Part shown: positions 51,833 to 59,439 of the stretch, one piece after another
Layout of the letters: each line of letters opens with the position of its first letter
Position numbering within the stretch: the first letter of the stretch is position 1
DNA from: Chryseobacterium lathyri
GTDB lineage: Bacteria > Bacteroidota > Bacteroidia > Flavobacteriales > Weeksellaceae
Length of the DNA stretch: 64,000 nt
Assembly: GCF_030812195.1 (NCBI RefSeq)
Contig: NZ_JAUSSF010000002.1
Coordinates: 620,001-684,000 of the forward strand
Direction of reading: 5' to 3'
The notes under the pieces: generated by a model
What the model saw: only the letters and a program-made list of their open reading frames with translations
What the model was told of the DNA's origin: nothing
Database searches by the model: none
Made by a program: the position numbers and the translations under genes

Positions 51833-52918
51833 TTACTCATCATAAAATTCTTTTAAAATGATAGCTTTCAAAAAGTATTCATTAAATATTTTTTGTTCCT
51901 TTATGGTTTTGTTAGAAGTTATATCTGTATAAATAATTTCTAAGCTTTCAAAAGTATCTCCTTGTAGACTTTCCAAATTAGTATCTATTGAGTTTTTAAT
52001 TATTTCTATACATTTAAAGAAAAAAACATTATTGATTGTTAAGTATTGAATTTCAGCATCTTTCCATGCTTCAACTAATTTCTTACGTAGAAATACATTT
52101 ATTCCAAGTGCATCTAAAGAGTTGAAAACTCTTGTTTTTAACATTTCTAATTTATTTGGTACAGAAACTACAATATTTAACATTTTTTCAAAATCCTCCC
52201 TTGATATAGCTTTATACTTAATTAATTCTTCAAAACTGTTAATATCTTTTTCAATATTATTTCTTCTATTAACCTCATCAAAAATTGTTCTATAAGCAAG
52301 TGAAGGATTGAATTTTACATCTGATGAATAATTATTTTCTATAAGTTTATTTAACTTATCTTTCGTGATTTCATTATGATGATTAACTGTTAAATCTGAA
52401 GTGTGGAAGAAAATAATATCTAAAAATTCCTCAAGCCACCTAATTCCTAGTTCAGATTCTAAACTTTTCTCAATCTCTTTTTTCTCATTATCGTTAAGCT
52501 GATTACAACAGAATGTACCACTTGATATCCCACTAGGTTTGAACGAAGTGTTTGAAACAATATTTAAACTATTTGTTTCGTCATTAAAATTTGTTCTGTT
52601 GATAAAAAGCTTTCCTAATATTGAACCGGAATCTTCTGTTTTGAGTTTTTTCCTTTTCAAAATTTCATTTAGTGTATAAGCACCTTTATTTTTTGTTTTA
52701 ATCTGAAAAAAATCTATCTGGCTAGGATTTGAACTTGAATCAAGTAATATGATATCCTCATGATATTCAAATGCTAACAAGAAATCAGAATCGCCATTAG
52801 AAAGTAATTCAATAAGTTTACATATTGCCCAGTTCTTCTGGAAATCAAATCTATTAGATGCCATTGAACCTGAATTTTCACGTGGTTTAACAATTTTGAA
52901 TTTATCTAATAGACTCAT
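51833..52918 (-). CDS. DUF4297 (Cap4-like) nuclease-type protein, LmuA-like
   Basis: 361 residues. The N-terminal region GSMASNRFDFQKNWAICKLIELL and the PD-(D/E)xK-type core EYHEDIILLD (51-60) followed by QIDFFQIKTK (67-76, with D69 and QxK) match the DUF4297 endonuclease family. The rest is helical and unassigned. It is the upstream gene of the pair with the SMC-like ATPase and starts from a promoter at 52946. In Lamassu the nuclease is the effector and the SMC-like protein the sensor. Confidence 0.78.
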   Translation of the reverse strand: MSLLDKFKIVKPRENSGSMASNRFDFQKNWAICKLIELLSNGDSDFLLAFEYHEDIILLDSSSNPSQIDFFQIKTKNKGAYTLNEILKRKKLKTEDSGSILGKLFINRTNFNDETNSLNIVSNTSFKPSGISSGTFCCNQLNDNEKKEIEKSLESELGIRWLEEFLDIIFFHTSDLTVNHHNEITKDKLNKLIENNYSSDVKFNPSLAYRTIFDEVNRRNNIEKDINSFEELIKYKAISREDFEKMLNIVVSVPNKLEMLKTRVFNSLDALGINVFLRKKLVEAWKDAEIQYLTINNVFFFKCIEIIKNSIDTNLESLQGDTFESLEIIYTDITSNKTIKEQKIFNEYFLKAIILKEFYDE

Positions 52919-52945
52919 TTGAAAGTATTGATATGGTTATTTTAT

Positions 52946-52953
52946 CAAAAATA
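52946..52953 (-). promoter_or_regulatory. -7 promoter element of the DUF4297-SMC operon
   Basis: Minus-strand TATTTTTG matches TAnnTTTG, 28 bases upstream of the DUF4297 ATG. Confidence 0.5.
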
Positions 52954-53028
52954 CACTTTTTGCAGAAATTTTTTACATTTCAAATTTTAAAAAACCATTC
53001 GAAAGCTCATTCCTCCTCAGAACTAATG

Positions 53029-53060
53029 CCCCCCACTTATGTTTGGGGGAAGTTCCCCCG
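53029..53060. promoter_or_regulatory. GC-rich switch-like hairpins
   Basis: CCCCCC (53029-53034), GGGGG (53045-53049) and CCCCC (53055-53059) lie in line, so the middle G run can pair with either C run; GGGGGAA-G-TTCCCCC is the tighter option. This GC island stands in very AT-rich DNA, upstream of the conserved mobile-element gene at 53178. It could be an attenuator, an oriT-type site, or a replication element. Confidence 0.45.
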
Positions 53061-53177
53061 CACCTTTTCTAACAGAAAACAAAAATTTAGGCAGACTATA
53101 AATTATTTCTACAACCATAGTACAATCTGCATTAATCTTTTAGAGGAGGTGAAAATCTAACTCAAAACTTAAAAACA

Positions 53178-53585
53178 ATGGTAAGAATTATCCGTTACAA
53201 AACAAGACAAAGAGAGGATGGTACAACATTTTGTGCTTTAGAAGTTCAAGGAGGAATTGAAATGGTATTAAGCCAAAAGACCAAACAGTATTATGCTACA
53301 GCCAAAAAGGCTTTCATTTCATCTACATTTGATGAAGAAACCTGTAAAGCATTAATTGGCACAGAACTTCAGGGTAGTGTTCAGAAAGAAGAATGTGAGC
53401 CTTATGAGTATGTAATTAAAGAGACAGGAGAATCCATTATTATGCAACATAGGTTCGTGTATGTTCCCGAAAGTAGTGTTCCTTCTAGCTCAATAAAGTC
53501 TAATAAGGTAACATCTGGTAACTTTGAAGCAGATTTGGAAGCTTTTTCTACTAATGGAAAATATGACCATGTCTTAGCGGATTAA
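53178..53585 (+). CDS. Conserved small mobile-element protein
   Basis: 135 residues. VRIIRYKTRQREDGTTFCALEVQGG, FDEETCKALIGTELQGSV and EPYEYVIKETGE form a strand-rich protein. I recall close relatives next to radC-like genes on many Bacteroidota plasmids and conjugative elements. An OB-fold-like single-strand-binding role is possible but unproven. A strong AGGAGGT lies 27 bases upstream, too far to be its ribosome site. Confidence 0.55.
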   Translation: MVRIIRYKTRQREDGTTFCALEVQGGIEMVLSQKTKQYYATAKKAFISSTFDEETCKALIGTELQGSVQKEECEPYEYVIKETGESIIMQHRFVYVPESSVPSSSIKSNKVTSGNFEADLEAFSTNGKYDHVLAD

Positions 53586-53596
53586 TCTTAGAGTTC

Positions 53597-53671
53597 AATA
53601 GAGCTCTATTACATAAAACTTCCACTTTCGTATTGTATGCTATAAGGTGTAAATACGAGATTGGAAGTTTT
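53597..53671. repeat. Palindrome and long hairpin B, related to hairpin A
   Basis: After the stop, AATAGAGCTCTATT (53597-53610) is a perfect palindrome. Next, AAAACTTCCACTTTCGTATT (53615) pairs with AATACGAGATTGGAAGTTTT (53652) except two mismatches, over a 17-base loop and followed by TTATT. The left arm and loop share GTATTGTAT with hairpin A at 44979. Confidence 0.65.
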
Positions 53672-53705
53672 TATTCTTAATTCTTCACTTAAATCCTTTT
53701 TATTT

Positions 53706-54146
53706 ATGCAGTATCATCAAATATCAGAAATACAGGTTTCTTATTCTCCTAACATAATAGATACTATAGTTTCTACCAGTGAAGTATCACATAAAGTAGC
53801 TCTCAATAAGTGGAATCTAGATACAATTGAAATGTTTGAAGAAGCTAAAGTCTTGTTTCTTAACAATGCTCTTAAAGTTATAGGTATTTATAGCTTATCA
53901 AAAGGAGGTATATCTTCTAGTGTAGTAGATATAAGGATAATTCTTTCTATTGCATTGAAGTCTATTTCAACTCATATCATATTAATTCATAATCATCCCA
54001 GCACAAATCTGAGACCAAGTAAAGCTGATATGGATATTACAAGTAAATTGAAAACAGCATGTGAATTTTTAGAAATCAAATTACTTGATCATTTAATTAT
54101 CAATAAAGAATCTTATTACAGTTTTGCTGATGAAGGACTACTATAA
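53706..54146 (+). CDS. RadC-like JAB-domain protein
   Basis: 146 residues from ATG 53706; the longer frame from 53661 reads through the hairpin. THIILIHNHPSTNLRPSKADMDIT carries the JAMM zinc motif (HNHPS with the following Ser and Asp) of the RadC/DUF2466 family. The helix-hairpin-helix of full RadC is absent. These short RadC-like proteins are very common on mobile elements; the role is not known. Confidence 0.85.
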   Translation: MQYHQISEIQVSYSPNIIDTIVSTSEVSHKVALNKWNLDTIEMFEEAKVLFLNNALKVIGIYSLSKGGISSSVVDIRIILSIALKSISTHIILIHNHPSTNLRPSKADMDITSKLKTACEFLEIKLLDHLIINKESYYSFADEGLL

Positions 54147-54336
54147 ATATTAATCTTAAAATATTTACATTTTAAAATTAACAGAGAATTCTCTGATATA
54201 TTCTATTGTTCTATAAGGGGCATATATGTAAAATATCTCAAATCAAACGCACAGGTGATTTTAATTCCCTGTAAATATCAAACAAATAAGTCTCATCTTT
54301 TACAAGATATAATATAATAGCCAAATTTTGAAAGGA
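54147..54336. other. Intergenic region with a palindrome
   Basis: CAGAGAATTCTCTG is a perfect palindrome at about 54182. A piece TATTGTTCTATAAGG nearby resembles the loop of hairpin B (TATTGTATGCTATAAGG). No gene seen. Confidence 0.4.
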
Positions 54337-54582
54337 CTACTCTTCTATTAAGACAATATCTACTAGATCAGAAAGTTTTACTTCTAAGGCTTCTGATATT
54401 CTGTAAAGAGTAAATATCGTAGGATTAGTTCTTCCAGCTTCTATTCTTGAAATATTAGTAGTATCAATTTCACCATTAATTTTTCCTACTAGCTCAACTT
54501 GGGTTAAACCCTTATTATTCCTTATTTTCTGTATTCTTTTACCCACAGATTTTAATAATTCTGACTTCTCCATACTTGACAT
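54337..54582 (-). CDS. XRE-family transcriptional regulator
   Basis: 81 residues from ATG 54582 (the frame is open to 54597, and an ATG also occurs at 54573). A single helix-turn-helix of the lambda-repressor type: VGKRIQKIRNNKGLTQVELVGK, then NISRIEAGRTNPTIFTLYRISEAL. It is divergent from the gene at 54712 and is the natural candidate to control the element or that operon. The sequence GNCAATAT occurs twice in the shared gap (about 54590 and 54638) as possible operator half-sites. Confidence 0.88.
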   Translation of the reverse strand: MSSMEKSELLKSVGKRIQKIRNNKGLTQVELVGKINGEIDTTNISRIEAGRTNPTIFTLYRISEALEVKLSDLVDIVLIEE

Positions 54583-54711
54583 ATTTGGCAATATCAAAGG
54601 AATGAGTTAAGTTTGTTGGATTTAATGCCATATATGACAATATTACTTGATGGATTCCCGTAAGGCATATAGAGTACTAAAAGATAAATTAACAACCAAA
54701 TAAACTCAACA

Positions 54712-55308
54712 ATGAGAAAGATCTTAATCTTACCCTTATTTATTCTTATGCTATCAAGTTTAAATACTCTGTATGCACAATATATCAATATAGGATCTAC
54801 TAAACACGAAGTAAAGAAAGTGCAAGGTGAGCCTACCAGTATAGAAGTCTATGAGGAATTTGGAGAAGAGATTTGGAGATATGGAGAAACAGGCATAGCT
54901 ACTATTACTTTTAAGAATGATAAGATGAAAGGTTTTAGTAATTACAATGGAATATTAAGAATAGGAGATATTTCTAAAAAAACTAAGCAAGAATTATCAA
55001 AGGAAGAATTCTGGAAGAAAGCTAACAGTAAAGAAAATTCTCATGTTCCTAAAGCTTCTAATACTTATGGAGAAGATAAATCTGGGCTTTATGGCAGTGC
55101 CTCTCAAAGTATCAAGACTTTTCCAAAAGAATATGAGGAAATGGCAGAAGCTAATGGGCTTAGCCCCTATGAAATGCCTGATGAGATAACTTTTCAACAG
55201 ATGCAGAAGGAATATGAAACTAAAAAGGCTATTAAATGGGGATTAATCAGTCTAGGAGTAATAGGATTTCTTTTCTTGATATTTAAACTTAAATCCAAAA
55301 AGAAATGA
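54712..55308 (+). CDS. Exported membrane-anchored protein of the element
   Basis: 198 residues: signal peptide (ILPLFILMLSSLNTLYAQ), a BamE/SmpA-like start GSTKHEVKKVQGEPTSIEVYEE, a charged middle and a C-terminal transmembrane helix GLISLGVIGFLFLIFKL followed by Lys residues. It would thus face the periplasm with its tail in the membrane. Function unknown. The next gene overlaps it by 4 bases. Confidence 0.6.
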   Translation: MRKILILPLFILMLSSLNTLYAQYINIGSTKHEVKKVQGEPTSIEVYEEFGEEIWRYGETGIATITFKNDKMKGFSNYNGILRIGDISKKTKQELSKEEFWKKANSKENSHVPKASNTYGEDKSGLYGSASQSIKTFPKEYEEMAEANGLSPYEMPDEITFQQMQKEYETKKAIKWGLISLGVIGFLFLIFKLKSKKK

Positions 55309-55814
55309 AAATTATTTTTCTAGACATAGATGGAGTACTCAATAATGCAGAGTATTACAAGAATAAAAGTCTACATTCCCATCATAAAGAGAACTCTCAT
55401 TTTGATCCAAGAAATGTTACTGCACTAAACTGGATAATAAGCAGTACTGGTGCTAAAGTGGTCCTGTCTTCTGCATGGAGACTTATAAGGAGTTTAGAGG
55501 AAATCAATGAGCTATTTAAAGAAGTTAATCTAAATGTTGAGATAATCAGTGTTACAGAATCACTTCATTATAAAAACACATTTGAACTAGCTCCGAGAGG
55601 TCTTGAAATTCTTAAATGGATTAGAGATTATCACAGAACTTTAAAAGGAAGTTTAGAAAACTATGTTATCATAGATGATGAAGATGATATACTTGATATT
55701 CAAGAGAAGCACTTCTTCCACATAGATGATAAAGTGGGGCTCACAGAAGCTAATGCAGATGAGATAATAGAGTTCCTAAACTCTTATAAAATACCTAAAA
55801 CAGAACTTCCATAA
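55305..55814 (+). CDS. HAD-superfamily protein (Swiss Army Knife RNA repair-like)
   Basis: 169 residues. HAD motif I is FLDIDGVLNN (5-14), motif II VVLSSAWRL and motif III/IV IIDDEDDIL. This matches the HAD_SAK_2 type found in RNA repair proteins, which carry phosphatase activity. In this element a 3'-end phosphatase or nucleotide role is plausible; I cannot show it. It overlaps the preceding membrane protein gene. Confidence 0.75.
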   Translation: MKIIFLDIDGVLNNAEYYKNKSLHSHHKENSHFDPRNVTALNWIISSTGAKVVLSSAWRLIRSLEEINELFKEVNLNVEIISVTESLHYKNTFELAPRGLEILKWIRDYHRTLKGSLENYVIIDDEDDILDIQEKHFFHIDDKVGLTEANADEIIEFLNSYKIPKTELP

Positions 55815-55832
55815 ATATTAAAACTGACAAAC

Positions 55833-56228
55833 ATGAAAATCATAACCTTTATTTTGGTTTTGCTATATCCATTAGCATTAAAATCACAGTATATTTTTAA
55901 TTCAACTCATTATCAATTAGATGGACAAGTATATAATACTTCTACTGAAATAGCTCTTGATTTAGGAAAACCTCCTACTCTTTTTCACAATAATGGGCTA
56001 AGCATTCGCAATTATCCTTTGAAATTAAGAGATGTAAAAGATAATGAAGAACCCTTTATTGTAACACTAGAGCCTGATATAACAACAGTAAACTATGATA
56101 ACTCTGTATTTAAAAGCTATGGGTATCGTGGCTTTCAAATTTATTTCAAAAAAGGAAAAATAATAGGTGTTGTAGAAATAATTAAAGCTTATAACTCTGA
56201 AAAGATTAAAATTATAAAGTATCAGTAG
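55833..56228 (+). CDS. Small secreted protein
   Basis: 131 residues with a signal peptide (MKIITFILVLLYPLALKSQ) and a beta-rich body (LDLGKPPTLFHNNGLSI, GFQIYFKKGKIIGVVEI). The layout weakly resembles the N-terminal half of the protein at 54712. No family recognised. It follows the HAD gene by 18 bases. Confidence 0.5.
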   Translation: MKIITFILVLLYPLALKSQYIFNSTHYQLDGQVYNTSTEIALDLGKPPTLFHNNGLSIRNYPLKLRDVKDNEEPFIVTLEPDITTVNYDNSVFKSYGYRGFQIYFKKGKIIGVVEIIKAYNSEKIKIIKYQ

Positions 56229-56273
56229 ACTTTTTAAGCCACCTATTTCAGGTGGTTTTTTATTTACTAATCT

Positions 56274-56696
56274 ATGAAATCAAGAATACCATTTAGAATT
56301 GGATATCAATATGACAACTGGGAACTAAACCTAATGAGTATTGCAGACAGCATACCTGATAATGCTTATTGTAGCTATTTATGGGTAGGAAGTAAAATAA
56401 CGAAGTTTTTAAACTTTACACCTCATAGAACAGAATTAATATTCTATTGGGATATATTGGAAGTTGTAATACTGGAATTTGACAAGAAATCAGAACACTA
56501 TTATAACAGAATAAATAAGGCTTTATCAGATAGGTCAACAAGTGTAAACTTTGATATCCTGCCTGATGGCATGATTATACATAAGTTTATTAGTAGAAAG
56601 GTAATTTATTGGAATATCTATTTTCCTGCTAGTAGAGAAATCAGACTGATTTATTTTTCAAATACATTTCCATATTTGAAGATACTTATAGAGTAA
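56274..56696 (+). CDS. Hypothetical protein at the right end of the element
   Basis: 140 residues without a signal peptide. Aromatic-rich (WELNLMSIAD, ELIFYWDILEVVILEF) and unlike any family I know. A short hairpin-like gap separates it from the preceding gene. It is the last gene before attR. Confidence 0.5.
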   Translation: MKSRIPFRIGYQYDNWELNLMSIADSIPDNAYCSYLWVGSKITKFLNFTPHRTELIFYWDILEVVILEFDKKSEHYYNRINKALSDRSTSVNFDILPDGMIIHKFISRKVIYWNIYFPASREIRLIYFSNTFPYLKILIE

Positions 56697-56698
56697 AA

Positions 56699-56718
56699 AG
56701 GCATACTTTTAGGCATAC
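56699..56718 (+). repeat. AGGCATAC repeat, candidate right-end integrase site
   Basis: AGGCATAC occurs at 56699 and 56711, 12 bases apart, the same spacing as one pair of AGGTTACCA sites at the left end. It could be a right arm site. Confidence 0.35.
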
Positions 56719-56772
56719 CCTGATTAAGACAAACCTGTAAAATACTACATATCAACATTTAAACTAAGAGAA

Positions 56773-56829
56773 TTCGAATCCCTCAGGGCCCACAAAATCT
56801 CTCTTTTTAAAGGGAGATTTTTTTGTTTA
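56773..56829 (+). repeat. attR, 57-bp direct repeat
   Basis: Identical to attL at 40891-40947. It contains the tRNA-Val 3' end and terminator without the 5' part of the gene. Confidence 0.93.
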
Positions 56830-56855
56830 AAACATTCAGGATATTCTTACCTTTG
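56823..56855 (+). promoter_or_regulatory. Promoter straddling the attR edge
   Basis: TTG at 56823-56825, inside the att repeat, a 22-base spacer and TACCTTTG at 56848-56855 match the Bacteroidota consensus. It should drive the glycosyltransferase gene at 56885. Confidence 0.55.
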
Positions 56856-56884
56856 TGACCTTACAGCCATAAATACCCTGTTTT

Positions 56885-58006
56885 TTGAAGGAACTTCATC
56901 TTATATCATTCAATTATCCTTATCCTCCCTCTTACGGTGGTATTATTGATGTTTATTATAAAATCAAAGCACTCTCGGAATCGGGCATTAAAGTCCATCT
57001 TCATTGTTTTGTAGACAATATTCCGGAAACATCCGATCAGGAGATCAAAAATATTACGGAAAACGTCTTCTTTTATAAAAAGGAGAAAAATCCATTTTAT
57101 TATTTTTCGATGATCCCTTTTGCGGCTGCCATAAGAACTTCTGATGCCCTTCTTGAAAACCTTACAAGCATAGAGGCTCCGATATTGTTTGAAGGCCTGC
57201 AAACAACTCAAATTATCCACAGATTAAAAATTAAAGACAACAAACTCTATCTCAGATTCCACAACAATGAATCTGAATATTATAAAGGGCTTTCTTCTTC
57301 AGAAAAAAATATTTTAAAAAAGATCATTTATAAGATAGAATCCTTAAAATTTGCCCATTATCAGAAAAGAATTTTAAAGGAATTCGAAAGTGTGTTCTGT
57401 CTTTCTGAGAAAGAATTTAATGACGTGGATTCAATTTCAAAAAATGCCCGTCTTATCCATATCTTTCATGGTAACGAAACTGTAAAATATTTGAACGGAA
57501 AAGGAGATTATTTTCTTTTTCATGGTGATCTGAGCATATCTGACAACAAAAAAGCATTGGAAGAAACCATCAGAATGTTTAAAACCCTTCCCCGGCATAG
57601 GCTTGTAGTGGCATCCGACCGCGCTGGTGACGACTTAAAAAAGAAGATCAATAGCATCGGAAATATAAGCCTTGTACCTATTGAAACTAATGAAAACCTT
57701 CGCCGGCTTTTTGAGAATGCCCATGCCAACATTCTTCTCTCCTATCAGAATTCAGGTACGAAGGTAAAACTATTTAACGCATTGTATAACAGCAGATTTG
57801 TCATTATTAATCAGAATATCACAGATGACCCTGCTCTGATGAGTTTATGCCGTACGGGCTCTACCTCAGATGAAATCCGCCAACAGATTATTAAAGCAGC
57901 ATCTGAAGATTATAATGAAAACGAAGCCAGAAGTAAAGTCTTGGAAAAGAATTACTCTGATCATGCTAATGTGAAGGAAATGAGTAAGATAATTTTTAAG
58001 AATTGA
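56885..58006 (+). CDS. Glycosyltransferase family 4-like protein
   Basis: 373 residues, starting at a TTG at 56885: an in-frame stop lies at 56870 and no ATG fits. LISFNYPYPPSYGGIIDVYYKI is the donor-side opening of GT4-type enzymes, and the C-terminal half has VPIETNENLRRLFENAHANILLSYQNSGTKVK. Sugar and acceptor are unknown, presumably surface polysaccharide. It overlaps the convergent heptosyltransferase gene by 11 bases. Confidence 0.78.
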   Translation: MKELHLISFNYPYPPSYGGIIDVYYKIKALSESGIKVHLHCFVDNIPETSDQEIKNITENVFFYKKEKNPFYYFSMIPFAAAIRTSDALLENLTSIEAPILFEGLQTTQIIHRLKIKDNKLYLRFHNNESEYYKGLSSSEKNILKKIIYKIESLKFAHYQKRILKEFESVFCLSEKEFNDVDSISKNARLIHIFHGNETVKYLNGKGDYFLFHGDLSISDNKKALEETIRMFKTLPRHRLVVASDRAGDDLKKKINSIGNISLVPIETNENLRRLFENAHANILLSYQNSGTKVKLFNALYNSRFVIINQNITDDPALMSLCRTGSTSDEIRQQIIKAASEDYNENEARSKVLEKNYSDHANVKEMSKIIFKN

Positions 58007-58967
58007 CAGCTTTTACTATTTTTTGGATATTAAGTTCTTCAAGGCAAGCCCAGTCACCACGGTAACATTCTTTATCCCCAAAAACAGAGCAGGGTCTGCA
58101 GGTAAGATCCGTCACCTGAACCACATCGTTTTCGCTTTGTCCGAAACCCAGGAAGCCCGCATAAGGGTGCGTTGCGCCCCAAACGGATATACATCTGGTT
58201 CCCATAAGGCTTGCAAGATGCATATTGGCGGAATCCATAGAGATCATCAATTCCAGCTCAGAAATTTTCTGAAGCTCTTCTGCAAGATTCAATTTTCCTG
58301 AAAGACTTTTGGTATTCGGAATTTCACTTTCCCATTTCTCAAGGGTTTCAGTTTCTTTTTTGCCTCCGCCAAAGAAATATATGGTCTGTTTTTTTGAAAG
58401 GATTTTTGCCAGCTCATATGATTTTTCCAAAGGAAGCATTTTTCCTTTATGCTGTGCAAAAGGAGCCAGACCAATTCCTGATTTCTGTCCCAATGCCGGC
58501 CTAAGTTTATGGGAAAGCTCAACGTTAAAACCCATCGCGCGGAAGACATCTGCATAGCGCTCAACGGTCTTTTTTAGCTGAATTTTATTCAAATTCCAGA
58601 CGTTTGTAAGTTCCTCCTTTTCTTCTTTTCCTTTGTTTATTTTGAAAACTTTAAATCCTTTTCTTCTGTAGATTCTATCCAGGATTTTGGTTCTGATCAC
58701 ATCATGCAGATTGGCTATAAGGTCAGGATTGAATTCTTTCATCAGCTCATTAGCCAGTCTTCTCAATCCAAAGATACCCTTATAATCATCAAGGTTAATT
58801 CCTTTAAAGGTAACATTTGGAATATCAGCAAATAAGCTTTCAAAATTTTTCCTGGAAACCATAATAATTTCCACATCTGGATTCTGTTCCAGAAATTCCC
58901 GGAAGACAGGCGCTGTCATCGCGACATCGCCAAAAGCAGAAAAACGATATGCTAGAATTCTGGTCAC
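57996..58967 (-). CDS. Glycosyltransferase family 9 (heptosyltransferase-like)
   Basis: 323 residues. RFSAFGDVAMTAPVFREFLE at residues 8-27 and MISMDSANMHLASLMGTRCISVWGATHP are the two signature blocks of GT9 enzymes that move ADP-heptose to LPS core. The exact donor in this lineage is uncertain. It lies 2 bases after the SufE gene and is followed on the other strand by a GT4 gene. Confidence 0.87.
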   Translation of the reverse strand: MTRILAYRFSAFGDVAMTAPVFREFLEQNPDVEIIMVSRKNFESLFADIPNVTFKGINLDDYKGIFGLRRLANELMKEFNPDLIANLHDVIRTKILDRIYRRKGFKVFKINKGKEEKEELTNVWNLNKIQLKKTVERYADVFRAMGFNVELSHKLRPALGQKSGIGLAPFAQHKGKMLPLEKSYELAKILSKKQTIYFFGGGKKETETLEKWESEIPNTKSLSGKLNLAEELQKISELELMISMDSANMHLASLMGTRCISVWGATHPYAGFLGFGQSENDVVQVTDLTCRPCSVFGDKECYRGDWACLEELNIQKIVKAVNS

Positions 58968-58969
58968 GG

Positions 58970-59389
58970 CTACGATTTTAGCTGATAGGCAACTGCATAA
59001 AATTTGATCTGTTTTGTCATCGCCATTAACCCGTTCGCTCTGGACGGCGAAAGAAATTCCTGAAGCCCGATCTCTGAAATGAATTCAAAATCAGAATCTA
59101 AGATTTCCTGAGTGGAATGACCGCTGTAAATGCTTACCAGAAGAGAAACAATCCCTTTTGGAAGAATTCCGTCGGAGTCTGCATTAAAAAAAAGCTTACC
59201 ATCTTTAAATTCAGCATCAATCCATACCTTACTCTGGCATCCTTTGATTAAATTATCATCAGTTTTGCGGTCTTCGGGAAGTCCTTTCAATTCTTTTCCA
59301 AGATCAATAATATACTCATACTTTTGTTCCCAGTCATCAAGAAACGCAAACTCTTCAATGATTTCCTGCTGTTTTTCTTTAATGGTCAT
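58970..59389 (-). CDS. sufE: SufE-family sulfur acceptor
   Basis: 139 residues from ATG 59389 (MTIKEKQQEI). SufE takes sulfur from the cysteine desulfurase SufS in Fe-S cluster assembly. The active Cys is in IKGCQSKVW and the C-terminal LSPSRANGLMAM is typical. It sits between glycosyltransferase genes rather than in a suf operon. Confidence 0.92.
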   Translation of the reverse strand: MTIKEKQQEIIEEFAFLDDWEQKYEYIIDLGKELKGLPEDRKTDDNLIKGCQSKVWIDAEFKDGKLFFNADSDGILPKGIVSLLVSIYSGHSTQEILDSDFEFISEIGLQEFLSPSRANGLMAMTKQIKFYAVAYQLKS

Positions 59390-59439
59390 TTTTTTTAACA
59401 AATTTTTAATGCAAAGATACCATTTTTTATAAAGATTAT

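Larger units (their letters stand above)
40891..56829 (+). mobile_element. Integrative element inserted in tRNA-Val (about 15.9 kb)
   Basis: The element is bounded by a perfect 57-bp direct repeat at the 3' end of a tRNA gene and has a tyrosine recombinase as its first gene, the classic layout for site-specific integration. The inside is more AT-rich than the host DNA on either side. It holds 13 genes: int, a SF2 helicase-like gene, a RecA-like ATPase, a DUF3871-like gene, two putative defence loci, a conserved small gene, radC-like, a XRE regulator, and four small genes including a HAD protein. No relaxase, T4SS or virion gene is present, so transfer must rely on a helper, or excision is its only mobility. 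Confidence 0.92.

Noticed and set aside
52933..53160. 75-codon ORF over the GC-rich hairpin upstream of 53178
   Set aside because: It translates the hairpin and the AGGAGGT stretch, has no domain and overlaps the divergent promoter; more likely non-coding.
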